Shown here piece after piece: positions 1 through 9,618 of a stretch of DNA of 64,000 nt. Source of the stretch: Brucella rhizosphaerae (lineage in GTDB: Bacteria > Pseudomonadota > Alphaproteobacteria > Rhizobiales > Rhizobiaceae); assembly GCF_002252475.1 (NCBI RefSeq), contig NZ_NNRK01000020.1:62001-126000 (forward strand), read 5' to 3'. The stretch's first letter is position 1. Each line of letters starts with the position of its first letter. The notes under the pieces are model-generated. The model searched no databases and was not told the origin of the DNA. It worked only from the letters and a program-made list of their open reading frames with translations. A program made the translations under genes and the position numbers.

Positions 1-73
1 ATGTTCGCGTGGTCTTTCGGGGTCGCGCCGGAGCAGCCGGAGACATCTTCGTTCTCGCGGCGATCCCTGCGCC

Positions 74-484
74 TCACGCCGCGATGAGACGTGGCGGCCT
101 CAGGATTCCTTCAGGGGACCGATCGCGCGGGTCAGGGTGCATCAACGTGAAAGCTTCGCCGTTCGCGGCCGGGCCGAGCGTCGGCGGCTCGACGAGAACG
201 GCGGCGGTCAGACAGGTCTGGCAGCAGTCCGCCAGATTTGGACTACCGTCATCACTCACGCAGCCTGCGAATCGATCTGCGCCATGTTCGTCCGGCATGT
301 GATGGCGGGCGCAGTGGCTGGCCGTGGCAGCAGTCTGTTCCTGGTGGATGGCGTGTCCGGCGGGACTGGCGTGTGCCGGGACCTGCAGAACCAGGGCGCT
401 GATGGCAAGCAGCAGGATGCAGATCGCAAACTGGCGCAATCCGCCGCATCTTGCCCTGCCAGCAACTCGCGCGCTCCCGTTCAT
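74..484 (-). CDS. small secreted Cys/His-rich protein of the copper island
   Basis: This 136-residue protein has an N-terminal signal: a basic start, then a hydrophobic stretch around residues 18-36 ending in AHASPA. The mature part is rich in His and Cys (SHCARHH, DCCQTC) and ends with a GILRPPR motif. That pattern resembles the small DUF2946-like proteins often found beside copper-resistance genes; the family call is tentative. It is the last gene of the minus-strand copper cluster. A GGAAGG-type ribosome site lies just before the ATG at 484. A periplasmic metal-binding role is inferred from composition and context only. Confidence 0.55.
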   Translation of the reverse strand: MNGSARVAGRARCGGLRQFAICILLLAISALVLQVPAHASPAGHAIHQEQTAATASHCARHHMPDEHGADRFAGCVSDDGSPNLADCCQTCLTAAVLVEPPTLGPAANGEAFTLMHPDPRDRSPEGILRPPRLIAA

Positions 485-648
485 GCGCCACCTTCCTTCC
501 CGGTGGCACGCGAGGCCCGTGCGATGTCACGTTCACGTCGCGCGCCACCCGACACAGCAAGACCGCCCCGCTGACGGAGGCAAGCCGCCTCGGCCAGGTG
601 CTGTTTCGGATCATTGGCAAGGTGGCCGGTCATGTGGAGACGCCTGAC

Positions 649-1134
649 TCAGATTTCCTGCGCGCCGAGAAAACGCCCGAAGGGTTGGATAGTCGGGCCG
701 AACAGGAACACTTCATACGGCTCGGGATCGACGCCCGGAAAATCCATGCCGGGCGAGCCGGCAGGCATTCCGGGAACGGCCAACCCTGTCGCATCCGGTC
801 GTTCGGCCAGAAGGCGGCGGATCGCCGCGGCAGGCACATGGCCCTCGACCACATAGCCGCCCACCTCGGCGGTGTGGCAGGAGGCCAGTTCGGCTGGCAC
901 GCCGAGCCGCTGCTTGAGGCTGTCCATATCGGTGGATTCCACAACCCGCACCGGGAACCCCGCAGCCTCGATATGCGCGACCCAGCCATCGCAGCAGCCG
1001 CAGGACGGATCCTTGGTGACGTTCACCAGAGGCAGCGCTTCGGCATGCCCCCGGCCGATTGTAGACAACAGCAGGGGAAGTGCGCCGGCAGCGGCCAGAA
1101 TGGCGCGCCGGCTGATGCGGTGATCGTTTCTCAT
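649..1134 (-). CDS. DUF411 family periplasmic metal-binding protein
   Basis: The product is 161 residues from the ATG at 1134, which has a GCGAGG ribosome site; an ATG six codons upstream lacks a well-spaced one. The N-terminus has a twin-arginine type signal (ISRRAIL followed by a hydrophobic run to GRGHA). The mature protein has the DUF411 hallmarks: VTKDPSCGCCDGWV near the start, a later ASCHTA, and a conserved GHVPA segment. DUF411 proteins are periplasmic and occur with copper and silver resistance genes; metal binding by the CGCC cysteines is the usual proposal. It lies about 100 bases downstream of the copper ATPase on the same strand. Confidence 0.85.
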   Translation of the reverse strand: MRNDHRISRRAILAAAGALPLLLSTIGRGHAEALPLVNVTKDPSCGCCDGWVAHIEAAGFPVRVVESTDMDSLKQRLGVPAELASCHTAEVGGYVVEGHVPAAAIRRLLAERPDATGLAVPGMPAGSPGMDFPGVDPEPYEVFLFGPTIQPFGRFLGAQEI

Positions 1135-1231
1135 CGTCAAACCTCGCTTCATGGATTCATTGTCTCCCCGTCACGGTCCATGTGCGGCGCACAATGCGGT
1201 GAGCAGCGAATCGAAGGCCGCGGCACCGCCA

Positions 1232-3619
1232 TCACAGCTTCACCTTCCGCAAACGCGCGGCATTGGCGATGACACTGACCGAGGACAGCGCCATGGCGGC
1301 CGCCGCGATGATCGGCGACAGCAGGATGCCGAAGAACGGGTAGAGCACGCCCGCCGCGACCGGCACGCCTAGGGCGTTGTAGATGAAGGCGAAGAACAGG
1401 TTCTGGCGGATGTTCCCCATGACCGCTTCCGACAGCCGCCTCGCCCGCACGATACCTATAAGATCGCCCTTCAGCAGCGTGACGCCCGCGCTTTCCATCG
1501 CCACGTCGGTGCCGGTGCCCATGGCGATGCCAACATCCGCGGCAGCCAGCGCCGGCGCGTCGTTCACCCCGTCGCCCGCCATCGCCACCACCTCGCCCGC
1601 CGCCTTGTGCCGCTGCACAACCGCGCTTTTCTGATCGGGCAGAACCTCCGCCTCGACCTCGTCGATGCCGAGCTGGCGCGCGACCGCCCTGGCCGTCGTC
1701 CAGTTGTCGCCGGTCAGCATGACCACGCGGATACCTTGCGCCTTCAGCGCGGCCAGCGCCTCGGGCGTTGTGGGCTTGACCGGATCGGCGATGGCGAAGA
1801 TCGCCGCCACCTGCCCGTCCACCCCCATGAAGATCGCCGTTGCCCCGTCCTCGCGCAGCCGGTCGGCCTCATCGGCCAGCGGCGCGACATCGACGCCCTG
1901 CTCGGCGAGGAACTTCGCATTGCCAAGGGGAATGCGCTTGCCCTCGACCACCCCGAGCGCGCCCTTGCCGGTGGGGGAGTCGAAATCCGCGACCGGCGCG
2001 AGTTCGAGCCCTCGCTCCTCTGCCGCCCGCACGATGGCCAGCGCCAGCGGATGCTCGCTCGCCCGCTCCACGCTGGCAGCAAGCCGCAGCGCCTCGTCTT
2101 CGGTGAAGCCAGGGGCGGGAACGATGGCGGTGACGGCGGGCCGGCCCTCGGTCAGCGTCCCGGTCTTGTCGACGATGATGGTGTCGACCTTCTCCATATG
2201 CTCCAGCGCCTCGGCATTCTTGATCAGCACGCCGGCCTGCGCGCCACGTCCGACGCCGACCATGATCGACATCGGCGTGGCCAGCCCGAGCGCGCAGGGG
2301 CAGGCGATGATCAGGACCGAAACCGCCGCAATGAGACCGAAGGAGAAGCGCGGCTCCGGACCCCATATCGACCAGGCGACGAAGGCAAGCACCGCGACCA
2401 GGATCACCGCCGGCACGAACCAGCCCGACACCTGATCGGCGAGGCGCTGGATCGGCGCGCGGCTGCGCTGCGCCTCGGCGACGAGCTGGACGATCTGCGA
2501 CAGCATGGTGTCGCGGCCGACCTTCTTCGCCTCGATCACCAGCGCGCCGGACTGGTTCATGGTGCCGCCGATAGCCTTGGCACCAACCTCCTTGGTCACC
2601 GGCATCGACTCGCCCGTCACCATCGATTCATCGACGGCGCTGCGGCCCTCGATCACCTCGCCATCGACCGGCACCTTCTCGCCGGGCCGCACCCGTAGGC
2701 GGTCGCCGACATGGACGCTGTCGAGCTGTACCTCCTCCTCGGTCCCGTCGTCACGAATGATCCGCGCGGTCTTGGGCGCGAGGTCGAGCAGCGCGCGGAT
2801 CGCGCCGCTGGTGCTCTCTCTCGCACGCAGTTCCAGAACCTGGCCGAGTAGGACAAGGACGGTGATGACCGCCGCCGCCTCGAAATAGACCGCCACCGAC
2901 CCGTCATGCTGCCGGAACTGGTCAGGAAAGATGCCGGGCGCGAGCGTCGCCACCATGCTGTAGATCCAGGCAGCTCCGGTGCCCATCGCGATCAGCGTGA
3001 ACATGTTGAGGCTGCGGTTGACGAGCGATTGCCAGCCACGCTGGAAGAATGGCCAACCGGCCCACAGCACCACAGGCGTCGCCAGCAGCATCTGGATCCA
3101 GTTCGAGGTCCGCTGGCTGATGAGGTGGTCCAGACCAAGAAGATGGCCGCCCATCTCCAGCACGAACACCGGCAGCGTCAGCACCAGGCCGATCCAGAAC
3201 CGGCGCGTCATGTCGATCAGTTCCTCGTTCGGCCCGGCCTCCAGGCTGACCAGCACCGGCTCCAGCGCCATGCCGCAGATCGGGCAGGAGCCGGGGCCGA
3301 CCTGCCGGATCTCGGGATGCATCGGGCAGGTGTAGATCGTCCCCTCGGGCACCGGCTCGGCCCGTTCCGTCGCGGCGGCAGGGTCGAGATAGCGTTCCGG
3401 GTCGGCCAGGAACTTCTCCCGGCACCCGGCCGAGCAGAAGTAATAGGGCCGACCCGCGTGCTCGGCCTTGTGCGCGGTCTTGTGGGGATCGACCATCATG
3501 CCGCAGACCGGGTCCTTGACCTTGTGGGCACTGTCCGCTGCGACAGCCGCGTGCCCCTGCTCATGGCCGTGGGCCGCATGATCGTGGTGCTGATGATCGT
3601 GTTCAGTATTGTTGGTCAT
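1232..3619 (-). CDS. copA: copper-translocating P1B-type ATPase
   Basis: A 795-residue inner-membrane P1B-type ATPase that should export Cu(I) from the cytoplasm using ATP. Domains in order: a His-rich N-terminus, a YHS domain (about residues 32-75, DPVCGM), a heavy-metal-binding motif (YTCPMHPE and CPICGM, about 95-125), membrane segments, the actuator loop, the CPC ion site in [13 protein letters not shown], the phosphorylation site DKTGTLTEG, and the hinge [10 protein letters not shown]. The C-terminal membrane segments carry YNALGVP and MALSS, the Cu(I) signature of P1B-1 pumps. I chose the ATG at 3619 because it has a GAGGAGG ribosome site and begins the His-rich region; the upstream open frame has no family similarity. 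It follows the CDF gene by about 100 bases. Confidence 0.93.
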   Translation of the reverse strand: MTNNTEHDHQHHDHAAHGHEQGHAAVAADSAHKVKDPVCGMMVDPHKTAHKAEHAGRPYYFCSAGCREKFLADPERYLDPAAATERAEPVPEGTIYTCPMHPEIRQVGPGSCPICGMALEPVLVSLEAGPNEELIDMTRRFWIGLVLTLPVFVLEMGGHLLGLDHLISQRTSNWIQMLLATPVVLWAGWPFFQRGWQSLVNRSLNMFTLIAMGTGAAWIYSMVATLAPGIFPDQFRQHDGSVAVYFEAAAVITVLVLLGQVLELRARESTSGAIRALLDLAPKTARIIRDDGTEEEVQLDSVHVGDRLRVRPGEKVPVDGEVIEGRSAVDESMVTGESMPVTKEVGAKAIGGTMNQSGALVIEAKKVGRDTMLSQIVQLVAEAQRSRAPIQRLADQVSGWFVPAVILVAVLAFVAWSIWGPEPRFSFGLIAAVSVLIIACPCALGLATPMSIMVGVGRGAQAGVLIKNAEALEHMEKVDTIIVDKTGTLTEGRPAVTAIVPAPGFTEDEALRLAASVERASEHPLALAIVRAAEERGLELAPVADFDSPTGKGALGVVEGKRIPLGNAKFLAEQGVDVAPLADEADRLREDGATAIFMGVDGQVAAIFAIADPVKPTTPEALAALKAQGIRVVMLTGDNWTTARAVARQLGIDEVEAEVLPDQKSAVVQRHKAAGEVVAMAGDGVNDAPALAAADVGIAMGTGTDVAMESAGVTLLKGDLIGIVRARRLSEAVMGNIRQNLFFAFIYNALGVPVAAGVLYPFFGILLSPIIAAAAMALSSVSVIANAARLRKVKL

Positions 3620-3669
3620 TTTTACGCCTCCTCGGCGTCTCGTCCTCGGCCTTGCGTTCGCCGTTCTGC

Positions 3670-3693
3670 GCTTTCCAATCGCTAGACGGTCAA
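3670..3693 (-). promoter_or_regulatory. CueR-like operator/promoter candidate for copA
   Basis: Upstream of copA the minus strand reads TTGACC (3688-3693) followed by an imperfect dyad with half-sites GACCGTCTAG and TTGGAAAG. This resembles MerR/CueR copper promoters, where the activator binds a dyad between widely spaced -35 and -10 boxes. The -10 box is not convincing and no cueR gene lies in the window. Confidence 0.3.
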
Positions 3694-3725
3694 GAGGTGA
3701 CTGGAAGCTGGAAAAGTATCGCCGT

Positions 3726-4697
3726 TTAGTGATTCCCATGGAAATTTCGAACGTTGGTCTGTTCTGGCGCGGCATGTGACCGCATGATGTCAATGTCGGC
3801 TGCAGTCTCCTCGCCATCGAGGCAGTATTCCTCCACCTGCAACGTCGAGAAGTAGATGTTGAATCGCTCGCGCAGGAGATGGTTCGCCTGCCGCAGCACC
3901 CGCTCGCCGTCTTTCCAGTTCCGAACGCAGATGTGGCTCGAGAAGACATTGCGCCCGGATGTCAGGCTCCAGGCATGGACGTGATGCACATCCGTCACCC
4001 CCTCCAATTGCCGGATGGCCGTGATTGCGGCCTCCAGATCCAGGTCTTCCGGCGTGCCCTGAAGCAGGATGTGCAATGCCTCACGCAGAATGCCCCAGGA
4101 AGCCCAGAGCAGGACGAGCCCGAAGGCCATGCCAAGCAGGGGATCAATGGCGAGGAAGCCCGTAAATCGGATCACCAGCGCCGAGATGATGATGAGGAAG
4201 CTTCCGACGAAGGTCTGGAGGATGTGCCAGTAGGCGCCGCGCATGTTCAGGTTGCCCTTCTGGCGTTCGTACAGCAGCCAGAGCGCGACAAGCTCGGTGG
4301 CGATCCCGCCGGCAGCGGCAAACAGCATCGGTGTCGTGGCCAGTTCGATCGGCTCCATGAGACGCATCGCGCCCATCCACAGCACGAAAAGAGCCATCGC
4401 GACGAGAAACAGGCCGTTGAAAAGGGCGCCGAGGATCTCGGCCCGGACATAACCGAAGGTACGTGCCGGGCTGGATTTCCGTTCAGTCAAGCGAAGCGCG
4501 ACCAGTGCGATGAGCACGCCGCCCACGGCAGAGAAGGTGTGGAAGGCATCGGAGATGACAGCGACGGAGCCCGTCCAGATGCCGATTCCCAGCTCGACTA
4601 CAAAGTAAAGGCCGGTGAGCCAGCCCGAGATGACAAGCGCCTTGCGATCGCCGCCCGCGGGCATGTGACCGGCATGGCCGCCGTGAGACATCGACAT
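3726..4697 (-). CDS. cation diffusion facilitator transporter, non-canonical metal site
   Basis: A 323-residue CDF-family antiporter with six predicted membrane segments, a His-rich N-terminus ([10 protein letters not shown]) and a cytoplasmic C-terminal domain containing the typical [19 protein letters not shown] proteins exchange divalent metal for protons. In TM2 the usual DAGHMLTD appears here as DAFHTFSA, and in TM5 the usual HxxxD appears as HILQT, so the His ligands remain but both Asp ligands of the classical zinc site are replaced. It sits between the multicopper oxidase and copA on the same strand. Substrate is uncertain; the position in a copper cluster and the altered site argue against assuming zinc. 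Confidence 0.85.
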   Translation of the reverse strand: MSMSHGGHAGHMPAGGDRKALVISGWLTGLYFVVELGIGIWTGSVAVISDAFHTFSAVGGVLIALVALRLTERKSSPARTFGYVRAEILGALFNGLFLVAMALFVLWMGAMRLMEPIELATTPMLFAAAGGIATELVALWLLYERQKGNLNMRGAYWHILQTFVGSFLIIISALVIRFTGFLAIDPLLGMAFGLVLLWASWGILREALHILLQGTPEDLDLEAAITAIRQLEGVTDVHHVHAWSLTSGRNVFSSHICVRNWKDGERVLRQANHLLRERFNIYFSTLQVEEYCLDGEETAADIDIMRSHAAPEQTNVRNFHGNH

Positions 4698-4754
4698 GAG
4701 TCCGCCTCCTTGTTGCTGAGGGAGAACGCCGGCATCCGACGTCCTCTGCCTGGC

Positions 4755-6263
4755 CTATGCGCTGACCGCGAATTCGGTCATCATGCCGGTCTCAAGATGC
4801 GGCATGTGGTGGCAATGCAGCATCCAGCGCGCGGCCTCGCCGGCGTCGAGCGCGATATCGACCATCGACATCGGCGGCACATATACCGTGTCGCGCAGCG
4901 CGCCCCGGACTGCACGTCCGTTCAGTCCGACGACCTGGAACACATGCCCGTGCAAATGCATCGGGTGGCCCATCATCGACATGTTGTGGAATGACAGCAC
5001 GATCCGCTCACCGCTCTGCGCGGTCACCGGGCGATGCTGGCCCCAGACGGCGCCGTTGATCGTCCACACATAGGGCTGCATCGAGCCGCCCAGCATCACC
5101 ATGTGGCTGCGGTCCACCGGCCGATCCGGCAAAGCGCCCGCGGCGATCAGACGCGTCTCCTGCGCAAAGTCGCTGTCGAAGGCAGGCGCTTCGGCCTCCG
5201 CCATGGTGTCGATGCGCCGTATTTCGGCGCCCTGCGTGGCAAGGATCAGCCCGGTCCGCTCTCGCGCGCCTTCCCGCAGCGCGAGGATCGGCCAGGCGCC
5301 GCCCTCCTGCGGCAGGTCGATCTCGAGGTCGAGCCGTTGGCCCATGGCCAAGCCGAACCGCGTGCCGGGGACGGGCTGAACGGCATGGCCATCGACCGCG
5401 ACGAGCCGGGCCTGCGCTTCGCCAGTCTCGATCCAGAACACCGTTGCCGCGGCGGCGTTGATCACCCGCAGGCGGATGCGCCCGCCGCGCTCAACCTGCA
5501 CCACCTCGGGATCCGAAAGCGTGCGGTCGTTGGCAAGATAGGCGTCCCAGTCGTAGTCGTTGAGGTCCATCGCCATGCCGTCCATGGCGCCCATTCCCGT
5601 CATGCCACCCATGGCGCCGTGATCCATGCCACCCATCGGCATGTTCCCCATCGCGCCGTGGTCCATGGCCGCCATGCCGCCCATGACCGCGCCGTGGCCG
5701 CCTCCATGACCGCCGGCGGTCCCGTGGCCGCCAAGGATCTCGGCCATCACCTCCTCGGGTGCCTTGAACGAGAAATCATGCAGGAACAGCACCACCTCCT
5801 GCCGGTCGGCGGCGACATCCTCGGCGCTGCGCACGATCAGCGGCGCGGCCAGAAGGCGCATCTCATGCAGCGGCACATGCGCGTGCATCCAGTAGGTGCC
5901 GGGCAGCGGCGCGAAGTCATAGGCGCGAGTCTCGCCGGGGGCGAGCATCGGCAAAGGCATGTCGGGCACGCCATCCTGTGCGTTGGGCGGGATCTGGCCG
6001 TGCCAGTGGATCAGCGTGTCAGTATCGAGATCGTTGCGCAGATCCACCCGGAACCGCGCGCCGGGATCGAGTGTCAGCCCCTGTCCGGCTGGCCCGGCAA
6101 GACCCCAGACGGTGGCGGCGCGACCGTCGATGTCGAGCGTCCGGGTGGCGGCGTGCAGCGACAGCGGGGCGGCGCCCTGCGCTGCCGCGATCCGGGGCAG
6201 ATGCGCATAGGCCAGCATGGCGGCGCCAGCGGCAAGAAAGCCGCGTCGTGAAAGGGTATTCAT
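4755..6263 (-). CDS. periplasmic multicopper oxidase
   Basis: The product has 502 residues from the ATG at 6263, which has a GAGGAG ribosome site. A twin-arginine signal (LSRRGFLAAGAAM) directs it to the periplasm folded. Copper ligands are visible in order: HWHGQ, then WMHAHVPLHEMR, and near the C-terminus HPMHLHGH and HCHHMPHLETGM, giving type 1, 2 and 3 copper sites. A Met/His/Gly-rich insert (about residues 185-235, repeats of GGMDHGAM and GMGAMDGM) is typical of copper-detoxifying oxidases of the CueO/CopA type. The likely role is oxidation of Cu(I) to less toxic Cu(II). It appears to be the first gene of the minus-strand operon with the CDF and copA genes. Confidence 0.92.
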   Translation of the reverse strand: MNTLSRRGFLAAGAAMLAYAHLPRIAAAQGAAPLSLHAATRTLDIDGRAATVWGLAGPAGQGLTLDPGARFRVDLRNDLDTDTLIHWHGQIPPNAQDGVPDMPLPMLAPGETRAYDFAPLPGTYWMHAHVPLHEMRLLAAPLIVRSAEDVAADRQEVVLFLHDFSFKAPEEVMAEILGGHGTAGGHGGGHGAVMGGMAAMDHGAMGNMPMGGMDHGAMGGMTGMGAMDGMAMDLNDYDWDAYLANDRTLSDPEVVQVERGGRIRLRVINAAAATVFWIETGEAQARLVAVDGHAVQPVPGTRFGLAMGQRLDLEIDLPQEGGAWPILALREGARERTGLILATQGAEIRRIDTMAEAEAPAFDSDFAQETRLIAAGALPDRPVDRSHMVMLGGSMQPYVWTINGAVWGQHRPVTAQSGERIVLSFHNMSMMGHPMHLHGHVFQVVGLNGRAVRGALRDTVYVPPMSMVDIALDAGEAARWMLHCHHMPHLETGMMTEFAVSA

Positions 6264-6338
6264 GGTCGTCTCCTCGGGACAGCTCGTCCCGTTCATCAAA
6301 ACCGACAGGACGCCGCGGGCCTCGGCCCGGACGCGCGA

Positions 6339-6695
6339 TCAGAGGAGACGGTGCTTGGGAGGTCGTTCGTTCAGTCCAGGTGCCCGACCGGCAAGCACTG
6401 CACCGGTGGGCAGGTCATGGCTGGCAGGCGCGTAATCGCTGCCAGAGCTGTCGCTCGGGGAGGTCAGGAAGACCGAAAGACCGGCGCAAAGCAGCTCACA
6501 GCTTCCGGTGTCGATCGATCCGCAGTGCTGTTCGCCATCACAGGAATGTTCGCTGCCGGCCGCAACCTGCATCATCTCGCCGACATGCATCGAGTGATCC
6601 GGCTCTGCGCTCAAGCGCGCCGCATGCGCGGAGGTCACCGTCGTCATGACGGCGATCGCGAGTACGGCAAGCATAGTGACGAGGCGCGAGAACAT
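6339..6695 (-). CDS. small secreted Cys/His protein at head of copper cluster
   Basis: About 118 residues from the ATG at 6695; a GTG at 6719 is an alternative and neither has a strong ribosome site. The N-terminus is a clear signal peptide (MFSRLVTMLAVLAIAVM to SAHA). The mature part holds DHSMHVGEMM, EHSCDGEQHC and SCELLC, all possible metal ligands, and ends with RPPKHRLL, reminiscent of the RPPR end of the protein at 74-484. It lies 75 bases upstream of the oxidase on the same strand. Periplasmic copper binding is inferred, not shown. Confidence 0.5.
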   Translation of the reverse strand: MFSRLVTMLAVLAIAVMTTVTSAHAARLSAEPDHSMHVGEMMQVAAGSEHSCDGEQHCGSIDTGSCELLCAGLSVFLTSPSDSSGSDYAPASHDLPTGAVLAGRAPGLNERPPKHRLL

Positions 6696-6804
6696 GCCGG
6701 AAAGATAGGCGCTGGTCACGGGAATGTCAATTGCCTCCGGCGTCGCGCCTCTGGCAGAAATTCATCCTCGGCATGTAGCCAATAGAAATTCCTCGCCACC
6801 AATC

Positions 6805-7272
6805 ATGCAACTCATGCGAAAAGAACTCCGTAATATCTTGTGGCCCGGGTTGCTCGTCGGAGGCCTGGTCATGGCGGTCTTCGCTGGCAGGCACTATGCC
6901 CAGACCGCATCCAACGCCGCGTCATCTGCAGAAGTCATCGAACAGGGCCGGCAGATCTATGCGGACCAATGTGCGTCCTGCCACGGTGCGCAGCTCGAGG
7001 GGCAGCCGGACTGGAAGACGCCCCTTCCGTCCGGGCGTCTCCCGGCGCCACCACACGATGCCGACGACCACACGTGGCACCATCCCGATGACATCCTGTT
7101 CCGGATCGTCAAGGAGGGCACGGCCGCCATCGTCGGGGGCGGCTATAAGAGCGACATGCCGGGCTTTGCCGTCCTCAGCGACGCAGAGATCCAGGCTGCG
7201 CTCGCCTATATCAAGAGCACCTGGCCGGAGCGCGAGCGGACCTACCAGGAGAATGTGTCGCAAGCACGCTGA
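6805..7272 (+). CDS. membrane-anchored mono-haem cytochrome c
   Basis: The product has 155 residues. An N-terminal hydrophobic segment (ILWPGLLVGGLVMAVF) serves as signal or anchor, followed by one CASCH haem-binding motif and a distal Met in DMPGF. The ending ALAYIKSTWPE is typical of class I cytochromes c. A haem-binding subunit passing electrons in the periplasm is the expected role. It is divergent from the copper operon and GC-rich like it. Similar single-haem cytochromes often accompany multicopper oxidases. The start is uncertain: no strong ribosome site precedes the ATG at 6805, and an upstream open frame extends to 6724. Confidence 0.8.
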   Translation: MQLMRKELRNILWPGLLVGGLVMAVFAGRHYAQTASNAASSAEVIEQGRQIYADQCASCHGAQLEGQPDWKTPLPSGRLPAPPHDADDHTWHHPDDILFRIVKEGTAAIVGGGYKSDMPGFAVLSDAEIQAALAYIKSTWPERERTYQENVSQAR

Positions 7273-7504
7273 GCGCTGATGGCACCTTCGGGATGGAGCT
7301 TCGCTGCAGGCCGGAGCTGCCCGTGCGACCGGCTGCTCAGTTTTCCGAGGCCCACCCGGTGACAGTTGTGGCTGCCGGACAGAAGCGGCATATTTGGATC
7401 AACCCGATGGCGACACCTTTGGGTGCGATGTTCGTGGGATTATTCATGGATTACTTGGCCTTTGAAGCGCGCCCGATCATGGCGCAGCGTCGGGTTTTCC
7501 CTCA

Positions 7505-8782
7505 ATGAACAATCCCGGCTCCAGTTCATCGAAGCGGGTTCAAGACCGCACGGAGCGGCTCAACAAGAACTGCTTCTGCGTTACACTGGACCTTCCATCG
7601 CTGCGCGAGGCGCTGGAGCAGGAGGCAGGTGAGCCGGCGTTCTTCGAGACGTTCATCGGCCCCAAGACCCACCTGTTCTCGCACGTGCCGGTGTTCCTTT
7701 CGGCCACCACCGTCAATGAGATGCGCGCGATCGCAGTGGCTGTGGAGACCACCGCCCAACTCGAGGCATACAAGACCGCGGTCCTCTCCTGGGCGCCGGA
7801 AATCGCGTGGGGGGATCACGGCCCGCTCGGGGCATTGATGGGCTACGACTTTCATCTCGGCGAAGACGGCCCCCGGTTGATCGAAATCAACACCAACGCC
7901 GGCGGCGCGTTTCTCAATGCCTTTCTTGCACGAGCGCAGCGCGCGTGCTGCGCCGAAATGGATATCCCCCCGGCGCTGCCATCGTTCGAGGACGCGGCGT
8001 TTCGCATGTTCCAGAACGAATGGATTCGGCAGCGGGGAACGGGCACGCCACAACGCATCGCCATCATCGATGACAATCCGCCGGAACAGTACCTTTATCC
8101 CGAGTTCGTGCTCGCGCGGCAAGTTTTGGCGGCACGAGGGGTAGACGCGGTCATCGCCGACGCCGGTCACCTTAGCTACGACGATGGTCGGCTCAGCGTC
8201 GACGGAAAGACGATCGATCTCGTTTACAATCGGGTCACCGATTTCGCCTTTGATCAGCCCGAGCACAAGGCATTGCAGGAATCCTACCGTGATGGCGCGG
8301 TTGTCGTAACGCCGAATCCGCACAACCACGCGCTCCTTGCCGACAAGCGCAACCTTTCGCTTCTTTCGAATTCCACGACACTTGAGGCATGGGGAGTCGA
8401 CCCGGGGATTCGGGCCGGGCTTGCTGCCGTTCCACGCACCGTTTTGGTCAATCCCGACAACGCTGATGCACTTTGGAAATCCCGCAAGGACCTGTTCTTC
8501 AAGCCGACAGGAGGACATGGTGGCAAGGCGGTATATCGTAGCGACAAGCTGACGAAAGGAGTCTGGGCGGAGATCGCGGGAGGCGGATACGTTGCCCAGA
8601 CGCTGGTCCGCCCCAGCGAGCGCATGATCAAGATCGACGAGACACCCCAGAGGCGCAAAATGGACGTGCGACTGTATACCTATGATGGGCAGGTGCTTCT
8701 GGTGGCCGCGCGCCTTTATCAAGGCCAGACCACAAATTTCAGGACGCTAGGGGGTGGGTTCGCGCCGGTGTTCGTGATCTGA
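7505..8782 (+). CDS. ATP-grasp domain protein
   Basis: A 425-residue protein with ATP-grasp features. LIEINTNAGG resembles the Mg-binding E-x-N motif, FFKPTGGHGGKAVYR resembles the Gly-rich ATP loop with its Lys, and MDVRLYTYDGQVLLVAARLYQG matches the end of an ATP-binding lobe. The E-x-N motif comes before the Gly-rich loop, so the order may be circularly permuted, as in glutathionylspermidine-synthase-like proteins. ATP-grasp enzymes join a carboxylate to an amine or thiol through an acyl-phosphate. The substrate is unknown. The gene follows the cytochrome by about 230 bases and has similar high GC, so it may belong to the same island. Confidence 0.7.
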   Translation: MNNPGSSSSKRVQDRTERLNKNCFCVTLDLPSLREALEQEAGEPAFFETFIGPKTHLFSHVPVFLSATTVNEMRAIAVAVETTAQLEAYKTAVLSWAPEIAWGDHGPLGALMGYDFHLGEDGPRLIEINTNAGGAFLNAFLARAQRACCAEMDIPPALPSFEDAAFRMFQNEWIRQRGTGTPQRIAIIDDNPPEQYLYPEFVLARQVLAARGVDAVIADAGHLSYDDGRLSVDGKTIDLVYNRVTDFAFDQPEHKALQESYRDGAVVVTPNPHNHALLADKRNLSLLSNSTTLEAWGVDPGIRAGLAAVPRTVLVNPDNADALWKSRKDLFFKPTGGHGGKAVYRSDKLTKGVWAEIAGGGYVAQTLVRPSERMIKIDETPQRRKMDVRLYTYDGQVLLVAARLYQGQTTNFRTLGGGFAPVFVI

Positions 8783-9348
8783 AGCGAGAGCTGTTGGGAT
8801 CTTGTATAATGAAATCAATCCCTTAAGGTGGAGAAGGTTGGGCGTCAGACCCATCCCCTCCGCCAAACACCGCCGATTGCCCTCTATAGTGCGATAATGC
8901 CGCCGATCACCGCATTACATCGGATGAGATAGCAAACCGCCGTTTCTACGCCACAGCCCAATATATCTTGACCGCCCATGGCGGCTTGCGGCCCCGACTC
9001 CGTCGTGCATCTCATCCAGAATGAACGGCAGGTTGCGGGTGGGAACGGAGCCCTTCGAAACGACCTCTAGAGGGTCGAAAGCACTCATTCTAAACGTGGT
9101 GAAATTGCAGAATTAGAGAATGTCGCTCGACTTTGGCCGGTCCATGCGTTTTCCGTGACCGTCTAGAGCCTACGTCGATATGCGACAGCGATCTGACCTT
9201 TGAACTTCTCGCTTGTAATTGTGTACCACTATAACTTACCAAGTCACACGCGAGGAAGGATGACATGGCATCATACTCATTCTTATGGGTAAAACTATGC
9301 GGCGTTCTAACTTGTCAATTGACAATTTAATATGGCGGAGTATATATT
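8783..9348 (+). other. intergenic stretch, no supported gene
   Basis: About 570 bases between the ATP-grasp gene and the HicA-like gene. A 57-codon minus-strand frame (8915-9088) has no ribosome site or recognisable domain. GC content drops towards 9.3 kb, which probably marks the edge of the GC-rich copper island. Confidence 0.5.
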
Positions 9349-9618
9349 TTGCCTAGAAAGAGGCACACGTCGAAGGAAATAGAAGGAGTCCTCCAGGAGC
9401 TCGAAAAGCTCGGGTGGAAGCTGATCGAGGGAAAAGGGCATTGTTGGGGTATCCTGCGTTGCCCTGCCAATGATCAGGATTGTCGCTGTGGCGAGTTTTG
9501 CCAGATGTCGGTCTGGTCGACACCCAAAAACCCTCAGCAACACGCTAAGAAGCTCCGCCAGAAAGCCCTTGCTTGCGTGCAACTAAAGAAAAATGACGAA
9601 GGAAATGTCGATGGCTGA
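9349..9618 (+). CDS. HicA-like small protein (putative toxin)
   Basis: An 89-residue protein starting at a TTG with a GGAG ribosome site eight bases upstream. The layout resembles the HicA double-stranded RNA-binding fold: a basic N-terminus, a helix (LQELEKLGWKL), then GKGHCWGILRCP containing the expected Gly-His, and a C-terminal helix rich in Lys. HicA toxins are mRNA interferases. An unusual DQDCRCGEFC segment adds several cysteines. The gene overlaps the next one by eight bases, the coupling usual for toxin-antitoxin pairs. Toxin function is inferred from fold-like features and context. Confidence 0.55.
   Translation: MPRKRHTSKEIEGVLQELEKLGWKLIEGKGHCWGILRCPANDQDCRCGEFCQMSVWSTPKNPQQHAKKLRQKALACVQLKKNDEGNVDG

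Noticed and set aside
1607-2698. Long plus-strand open frames opposite the copper ATPase.
   Set aside because: They are antisense to a clear P-type ATPase, have no domain pattern and reflect high GC content.
7293-7508. A 71-codon plus-strand frame overlapping the ATP-grasp start by four bases.
   Set aside because: No ribosome site, no recognisable domain, and high-GC DNA makes such open frames common.
8915-9088. A minus-strand frame starting SAFDPLE, similar to a stretch of the tyrosine recombinase near 38235; the DNA around CCTCTA(G/A)AGGGTCGAAAGC is shared.
   Set aside because: The match covers only about 20 bases and does not extend, so a shared recombination site or gene remnant cannot be supported.
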